Positions 33,492 through 37,663 of a stretch of DNA of 37,663 nt are shown here, piece after piece. Each line of letters starts with the position of its first letter. The first letter of the stretch is position 1. The stretch is from contig JAPLKB010000035.1 in the NCBI GenBank assembly GCA_026388275.1, forward strand, positions 1-37,663, in the 5' to 3' direction. This DNA is from Pseudomonadota bacterium. GTDB taxonomy: Bacteria; Desulfobacterota; Syntrophorhabdia; Syntrophorhabdales; Syntrophorhabdaceae. A model generated the notes under the pieces. That model did not search any database, was not told where the DNA came from, and saw nothing but the letters and a program-made list of their open reading frames with translations. The position numbers and the translations under genes were made by a program.

Positions 33492-33902
33492 CTAAGCTTT
33501 TGCAATTTCAAAAGACATCTGACCATCATCATACTTCAACGGCCTGATCATTATATCCATTCCGACTTTTGCATCCTCTGGTTTAATATCGCCGGCAAGA
33601 CGTGCAAAAAGCTTTATTCCGCCGAGATCAGCAACACCCATAATATATGGACAATCCTTTTCAAATCCAAAAGGTGCATAATAAGCGGTTGTGAATGTTT
33701 CGAGCTTGCCGCTTTTCGGCATCTCAAACCAATCCATATCTTTTGACATACATGCAGCACAATCAGCCCTTGGCGGAAAATACTTTGCGCCGCACTGTTT
33801 ACACACTGAACCTTCTACCTTTCCTTCTTCTAACAAATCGACGAACTTTGACACCTTTGTCATAGCCGTAAAACTCTTTCTTCCAAATTTTTCGAATCCC
33901 AT
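33492..33902 (-). CDS. DUF35 OB-fold protein with rubredoxin-like zinc ribbon, thiolase partner
   Basis: 136 residues from the ATG at 33902, which has GGGAGGTGAT just upstream; an earlier ATG at 33965 lies inside the thiolase gene. The N-terminal zinc ribbon has CKQCG...CAAC, and the C-terminal OB-fold has KLETFTTAYYAPFGFEKDCPYIMGVADL. DUF35 proteins bind acyl-CoA and form a complex with SCP-x-type thiolases (for example in archaeal HMG-CoA synthesis and in BbsAB of toluene degradation). The thiolase gene is four bases upstream in the same operon, which supports such a complex. Confidence 0.85.
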   Translation of the reverse strand: MGFEKFGRKSFTAMTKVSKFVDLLEEGKVEGSVCKQCGAKYFPPRADCAACMSKDMDWFEMPKSGKLETFTTAYYAPFGFEKDCPYIMGVADLGGIKLFARLAGDIKPEDAKVGMDIMIRPLKYDDGQMSFEIAKA

Positions 33903-33906
33903 CGTA

Positions 33907-35088
33907 TCACCTCCCAAAGATTGTGACATTGCCATATAAGCCAACGCCGCCGACATTGTGAACAAGACCTATTTCCGGACTCCCCGGTACCTGCATGGGG
34001 CCTGCCTCGTCTCTCAACTGAAGAACAATTGTACGTATCTGCGATCCACCTGTTGCGCCGATTGGATGACCTTTAGAGAGGAGACCACCATCGACATTAA
34101 CGGGAATCCTGCCTTCTTTGTATGTGGCTTTTTCACGGATAAGCTGCTTTCCGTCGCCCATTGGTGCAAATCCAAGTCCTTCATATGCCATAATCTCTGC
34201 GATGGTGAAGCAGTCGTGTACTTCAGCAACTTTTACATCTTTTGCTGTTATGCCGGCCATTTTGTATGCCTCTGCTGCTGCTCCGTAACCTACGCTTAAG
34301 CCTTTGGCAAAGTCCGGTCTTGCGGCCATATTCACTGCCTCGGAAGCGGCGCCTATACCGAGTACCCATACAGGTTTCTTTGAAAAAGCTTTTGCTTTTT
34401 CTGCATTTGCCAGAATAACGCAGGAAGCGCCGTCTGCATTGGCACATGCGTCACCGACTCTCAGAGGCCATGCGACAGCACCTGCCATCCTGGCATCGGG
34501 ATTACTCGGATCGAAATCTGATGCCTTAACGCCCTTACGGTAAACGGCTCTCTCGTTAGTCTGACCATAAGTTCCTGATTTTATACGTACGTCTCTCAGA
34601 TCATCATGCGTTAAACCGTTTTTTGCCATATATGCCTGTGCGTAGAGTGCATAATAGGCAGGCATCATAGTACCGAATGGAGCTTCCCACTGGATATCAG
34701 CACCACGGCCCATTCTTTCCTGTGATTCGGCAGATGTAATTTCCGACATTTTCTGGAAACCGACAACAGCCACCACATCATGCAATCCGGCTTTAATCAT
34801 ACTGTATGCCACCTTTAAGCCGCTGCTGCTTGATGAACAAACGGTCTCAATATAAAAGGTCGGCTGGGGAATGAGTCCCAGATACTCTGCCAGAACGCCT
34901 GCGGGTGATCTTTGCTTGTCATATTCAGGTGCTGAGCAAAAAATAGAAGCGGCAATATCCTTTTGCGTGATACCTGCATCCTGTGTCGCCTCTCTGAAAG
35001 CCTCAAAGGCCAATTCTCTGATCGAGCCTTCGTAGCCCCGGACAAACGAAGTCTGACCAACTCCAATAACTGCTACATCTTTTGCCAT
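33907..35088 (-). CDS. SCP-x/lipid-transfer-type thiolase
   Basis: 393 residues of thiolase fold. The nucleophile Cys is in IETVCSSSSSGLKVAYSMI. Histidine motifs are VHDCFT and GGLLSKGHPIGATGGSQI. The usual C-terminal CxG Cys is absent (VHNVGGVGLYGN), as in SCP-x-type thiolases that work with DUF35. It should cleave or condense a beta-ketoacyl-CoA. Partner choice resembles benzoylsuccinyl-CoA thiolase BbsAB, so an aromatic or branched acyl-CoA is possible, but the substrate is not shown by sequence. AGGAGG precedes the ATG. It starts 17 bp after the mltG stop, on the same strand. Confidence 0.85.
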   Translation of the reverse strand: MAKDVAVIGVGQTSFVRGYEGSIRELAFEAFREATQDAGITQKDIAASIFCSAPEYDKQRSPAGVLAEYLGLIPQPTFYIETVCSSSSSGLKVAYSMIKAGLHDVVAVVGFQKMSEITSAESQERMGRGADIQWEAPFGTMMPAYYALYAQAYMAKNGLTHDDLRDVRIKSGTYGQTNERAVYRKGVKASDFDPSNPDARMAGAVAWPLRVGDACANADGASCVILANAEKAKAFSKKPVWVLGIGAASEAVNMAARPDFAKGLSVGYGAAAEAYKMAGITAKDVKVAEVHDCFTIAEIMAYEGLGFAPMGDGKQLIREKATYKEGRIPVNVDGGLLSKGHPIGATGGSQIRTIVLQLRDEAGPMQVPGSPEIGLVHNVGGVGLYGNVTIFGR

Positions 35089-35105
35089 AAACTTCCCTCC
35101 TTCTT

Positions 35106-36110
35106 TTACTGTTTTTTTGTGTTTTTGATTCTCTGGTATATTGTAACAAAACGGTTATGCGTTTTCATGTCCTTTGAAAAGACATGGGTACCGTCATTTC
35201 TGGAGACAAAGTACAGATAGTCTACAGGTGCAGGGTAAAGTGCTGCCATAATTGAATTTTTATCAGGGTTGCAAATCGGGCCCTTCGGCAGCCCCTTTAA
35301 TACATATGTATTGTACGGAGTAGGCGTAACAAGGTCATATTTTGTTATAGGACTGAAAAATGCACCTGTTCCATATATTACAGTGGGGTCACAATCAAGA
35401 GACATATTCTTCCTGAGTCTGTTATGAAAAACCGCTGAAATAATAGGCTTTTCATCTTTCATTTTTGCTTCTTTTTCTATCATCGATGCAAGGGTTAATG
35501 TCTGGTTAATATTCATTTTTAATTCTTGCATTTTGTCCCGTATATTTTCTCTTTCAAAAAATTTAAAAGTTCTCTGAACTATCTTTTCTAAAAATTTATC
35601 TACATCCGTCTCCTTGCTGTAATAATATGTGTCCGGTGAAAGATATCCTTCCAAGGAATCGGAAGTGATTTTTAATCGCCCGAGAAATTCCTTGTCCTTT
35701 GCAAGACGTATAAATTCATCTCTTCCAGTAATTTTTGCATTCTGGATTGTTTCTGCTACATTATATATATTGTAACCTTCAATAATCTTCAATGTATATA
35801 TATTTCTCTCACCTTGCTTCATTTTCATAATAATATCAAAGGTGGACATGTTCCTTTTCAGCTCATATTCGCCCGCTATCAACTTACTTCCTGCAAGAAA
35901 TGAGCAAAGCATAAAAAGATTGGATGAATATATTATGTTGTCATCTTTCAGAAGACCGGCTATGTTGTAAAGACTCATTCCGTTCTTTACAACAACATTA
36001 ATAGGCTCATTTTCTGTGTTCATGGGGATACTTCCAAAAATCAGTGTTTGCATTATCAGGAATAATATTGCTGTAATTATAATTATTCTTTTATGATGTT
36101 TTGCGGGCAT
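35106..36110 (-). CDS. mltG: Endolytic murein transglycosylase MltG
   Basis: 334 residues. A single N-terminal transmembrane helix (IIIITAILFLIMQTLIFG) anchors it in the inner membrane. A LysM-like region follows (GMSLYNIAGLLKDDNIIYSS), then the YceG domain with the catalytic Glu in LASMIEKEAKM, and NTYVLKGLPKGPICNPDKNSI near the end. It cleaves nascent peptidoglycan strands and sets glycan length. Length and motif order agree with the family. It is the first gene of the minus-strand transcript leading into the thiolase-DUF35 pair, though the link may only be positional. Confidence 0.9.
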   Translation of the reverse strand: MPAKHHKRIIIITAILFLIMQTLIFGSIPMNTENEPINVVVKNGMSLYNIAGLLKDDNIIYSSNLFMLCSFLAGSKLIAGEYELKRNMSTFDIIMKMKQGERNIYTLKIIEGYNIYNVAETIQNAKITGRDEFIRLAKDKEFLGRLKITSDSLEGYLSPDTYYYSKETDVDKFLEKIVQRTFKFFERENIRDKMQELKMNINQTLTLASMIEKEAKMKDEKPIISAVFHNRLRKNMSLDCDPTVIYGTGAFFSPITKYDLVTPTPYNTYVLKGLPKGPICNPDKNSIMAALYPAPVDYLYFVSRNDGTHVFSKDMKTHNRFVTIYQRIKNTKKQ

Positions 36111-36313
36111 CCAGGTATCCGTGTGTTATTATTTGTAATGTCATCACGTCAGGAAAGGTTCTTCTCTTTTTATGTTTTAAATTTGCCATTTCGAAGACCT
36201 TCCGGCTTCATTTTTACTAAATCTTTCATTCCATAATTTTAATGGAAATTGAAATGCCTATTTTTTTCTCCTGCGTCAGGACATAACGTGCTCATTTATT
36301 ATACATCCGCTGT

Positions 36314-36341
36314 ATTATAGCAATTTTTGATTAAGATTCAA
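36314..36341 (-). promoter_or_regulatory. Candidate promoter for mltG
   Basis: On the minus strand TTGAAT (36341-36336) and TATAAT (36319-36314) are separated by 16 bp. This would give a leader of about 200 nt. Confidence 0.5.
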
Positions 36342-36413
36342 CAGTAAAAGTTAATGTGACATAACAACGGGCTTCTGCCTTGTATATGGAAAGACTAACT
36401 TTTCGAGCCATAT

Positions 36414-36443
36414 TTGTCAGCCCCTGTTATAAAAGGCTATAAT
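36414..36443 (+). promoter_or_regulatory. Candidate sigma-70-type promoter for the outer-membrane barrel gene
   Basis: TTGTCA (36414-36419) and TATAAT (36438-36443) are separated by 18 bp. Initiation near 36450 would give a leader of about 30 nt before the ATG at 36480. Confidence 0.65.
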
Positions 36444-36479
36444 ATTGTATGATGTAACATAAACATTTTGGTTTATTCT

Positions 36480-37460
36480 ATGAGAAATTTCACTCGAACA
36501 ACTCTGGTTTTGATGTTTCTTTCACTCTTTAGTACATTTTGGATTTTATTTATCCCTCCAGTCTGGGGACAGCATTACCCGGAAAGCTCCCGGATTGAAG
36601 CAGAAAAACCTTCAGACATTGAAGAACTTTCACAGCCAGGGCGCAGGACCGCTGAAATTTTCAGGCCCGGGGTTGAAGACACAACTGCCCCTGCATCTCC
36701 CGGAGATGATGCACTGGGGCAGCAATATATCCTCAAACAAAAGTCCGAATATGAACCTTTTTCCGTTTTCGGGAATCTTGTATGGAACTGGACCAGCAAC
36801 GTAGCGCTGACAAAAAACAACCCGCAGGATGATAATTATATTGTTACAACCGGCGGGGTTTCATACCAGCCCATAATACGTCCCAATCTGCTTGGAGAGA
36901 TTACCGTTGTTCAGCAATGGTTTCGTTATGACAAGTTTACTGATATGAATTTTGACAGTTTGAACATCGGGGCAGGACTTTCTTATGCCATACCGGAACT
37001 TTCCAATCTGGCAGTTTTCAGCCGCTATAACTATAACAGGCTCACAGATGCGGACGGGACGGGTGAGTATTTTCGAAACCACACTATAACATTCGGTTTT
37101 TTTAAAATATTTCCTCTGGCGCGGACACACTATCTATACGGAGGTTATTCAAGCCAGTTCGGTTTTTCAGACCCTAAAATATATCAAAGAGACTATCACT
37201 CTGCCGTTGGAGGATATAACATCGACATTACATCAAAACTATCTGTCGATTTAAGTATTCGCGTTTCCTACATTCCTTATGAAGAGGAGGGCCGTGAAGA
37301 TTTCAATGAGTCTGTTTCGCTTGGAATAACATATAAGCCCAAGCCCTGGCTTATTCTTACTTTTTCCAGCTTCGCCGCATTCAACCAGTCAAAAAATGGT
37401 GTTTTTGAATATAACGTAGTAAATTTAGCCCCGAACATCGGGATAAAGATTAAATTTTAA
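36480..37460 (+). CDS. Outer-membrane beta-barrel protein
   Basis: About 326 residues from the ATG at 36480; a TTG at 36468 is less likely. An N-terminal signal peptide has hydrophobic core LVLMFLSLFSTFWILFIPP and probable cleavage after VWG. A Pro/Glu-rich, disordered linker (about 30-80) follows, then alternating amphipathic strands with aromatic girdles (for example LSNLAVFSRYNYNRLTD and RTHYLYGGYSSQFGFSD). The last residue is Phe, as required for BAM-dependent insertion. No transport specificity can be read. A good promoter is upstream, and the next frame downstream is truncated by an insertion sequence. Confidence 0.8.
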   Translation: MRNFTRTTLVLMFLSLFSTFWILFIPPVWGQHYPESSRIEAEKPSDIEELSQPGRRTAEIFRPGVEDTTAPASPGDDALGQQYILKQKSEYEPFSVFGNLVWNWTSNVALTKNNPQDDNYIVTTGGVSYQPIIRPNLLGEITVVQQWFRYDKFTDMNFDSLNIGAGLSYAIPELSNLAVFSRYNYNRLTDADGTGEYFRNHTITFGFFKIFPLARTHYLYGGYSSQFGFSDPKIYQRDYHSAVGGYNIDITSKLSVDLSIRVSYIPYEEEGREDFNESVSLGITYKPKPWLILTFSSFAAFNQSKNGVFEYNVVNLAPNIGIKIKF

Positions 37461-37472
37461 AGGAGCTGCAGG

Positions 37473-37541
37473 ATGTTTTGTCTTATTGGAAAAGCCTCAA
37501 AGATTAATTACATTTGCAGTACTGACGTAAGATGTTTTTAG
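37473..37541 (+). pseudogene. Short frame apparently cut off by the IS insertion
   Basis: AGGAG (37461-37465) precedes the ATG at 37473, and a 22-codon frame runs to a TAG at 37539-37541, exactly at the presumed left end of the IS. The good ribosome-binding site and tight spacing after the barrel gene suggest that this was the start of a downstream operon gene. It is too short to identify. Confidence 0.4.
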
Positions 37542-37663
37542 TAGACACCAAAGTTGATGTACAATACGACAATGGAGGTGTCAAAATGAAAAGAATTCCC
37601 AATGCAGTTTACACAAAGGAGTTCAGAGAGGAAGCGGTGAAGATGGTTACGGAAGGAGGACTG
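37540..37663 (+). mobile_element. Left end of an IS3-family insertion sequence (partial)
   Basis: The stretch from about 37540 (GTAGACACCAAAGTTGATGT) precedes a transposase OrfA start with little spacing, as in IS3-family elements. The right end lies outside the window, so the inverted repeat cannot be confirmed. Confidence 0.6.
37586..37663 (+). CDS. IS3-family transposase OrfA, N-terminal part
   Basis: The visible 26 residues start MKRIPNAVYTKEFREEAVKM and continue to VTEGGL. This matches the N-terminal helix-turn-helix protein (OrfA) of IS3/IS911-type elements, which normally continues with a segment such as SISEAAR. GGAGG (37574-37578) lies 7 nt upstream of the ATG. The gene runs off the window. 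OrfA binds the IS ends, and the full transposase arises by frameshifting into OrfB. Confidence 0.85.
   Translation, partial: MKRIPNAVYTKEFREEAVKMVTEGGL

Larger units (their letters stand above)
36111..36479. promoter_or_regulatory. Divergent promoter region between mltG and the outer-membrane barrel gene
   Basis: A 369-bp non-coding stretch holding oppositely directed promoters, listed separately. No further gene is seen. Confidence 0.7.

Overview
The window looks like a chromosomal segment of an anaerobic, Gram-negative bacterium. Gene content best suits a syntrophic or aromatic-degrading deltaproteobacterium of the Syntrophorhabdus type. That placement is inferred from protein families, not from a marker gene. 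Supporting content: an outer-membrane barrel and lipoproteins, an oxygen-sensitive [4Fe-4S] 4-hydroxybutyryl-CoA dehydratase family enzyme, an SCP-x thiolase with a DUF35 partner, type III glutamine synthetase, an NrpR-type nitrogen regulator and a class I DhnA-like aldolase.

Layout. 1-1000: a proline-rich, aromatic-rich lipoprotein locus containing a recent internal duplication, broken by a 98-bp deletion. 1096-2330: nitroreductase and a DUF4404 protein. 2441-7033: an acyl-CoA module, sucCD-like ligase genes divergent from a GntR regulator and a dehydratase-family enzyme. 7034-7448: a hairpin-rich intergenic stretch, possibly a small RNA. 7449-10234: HAD hydrolase, methyltransferase, exported metallo-beta-lactamase-fold protein and thioesterase. 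10687-17857: a nitrogen region with type III glutamine synthetase, a tautomerase, an orphan gene, and a small ORF-gdhA-nrpR operon. 18006-21499: a NarL-type two-component system and a PAS-PAS-HD-GYP protein. 21679-31509: housekeeping genes on the plus strand (nudC, ribF, aldolase, archease-rtcB, cobalamin adenosyltransferase, pyrF, rlmB-like, larE, UMF1-type MFS), with a tRNA-Leu(CAG) on the minus strand. 31510-33500: repeats, a coiled-coil protein, a pseudogene and a zinc-ribbon protein. 33492-36110: DUF35-thiolase pair and mltG. 36480-end: outer-membrane barrel, then the left end of an IS3-family element.

How genes work together. GlnN-type GS, GdhA and NrpR form a plausible ammonia-assimilation module under 2-oxoglutarate control. 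Archease and RtcB form an RNA ligation and repair pair. The SucCD-like ligase, GntR regulator and dehydratase-family protein probably handle one CoA-linked substrate.

The most unusual material is non-coding. There are two MITE-like elements with terminal inverted repeats and TNA-type 3-bp target duplications. One is inserted in a tandem array of a second repeat family, whose unoccupied junction is also present and whose hairpin arms covary between copies. A GC-rich mini-hairpin recurs inside both families, and REP-like palindromes and the 7136-7375 structured stretch add to this. No CRISPR array, prophage or defence island was seen.
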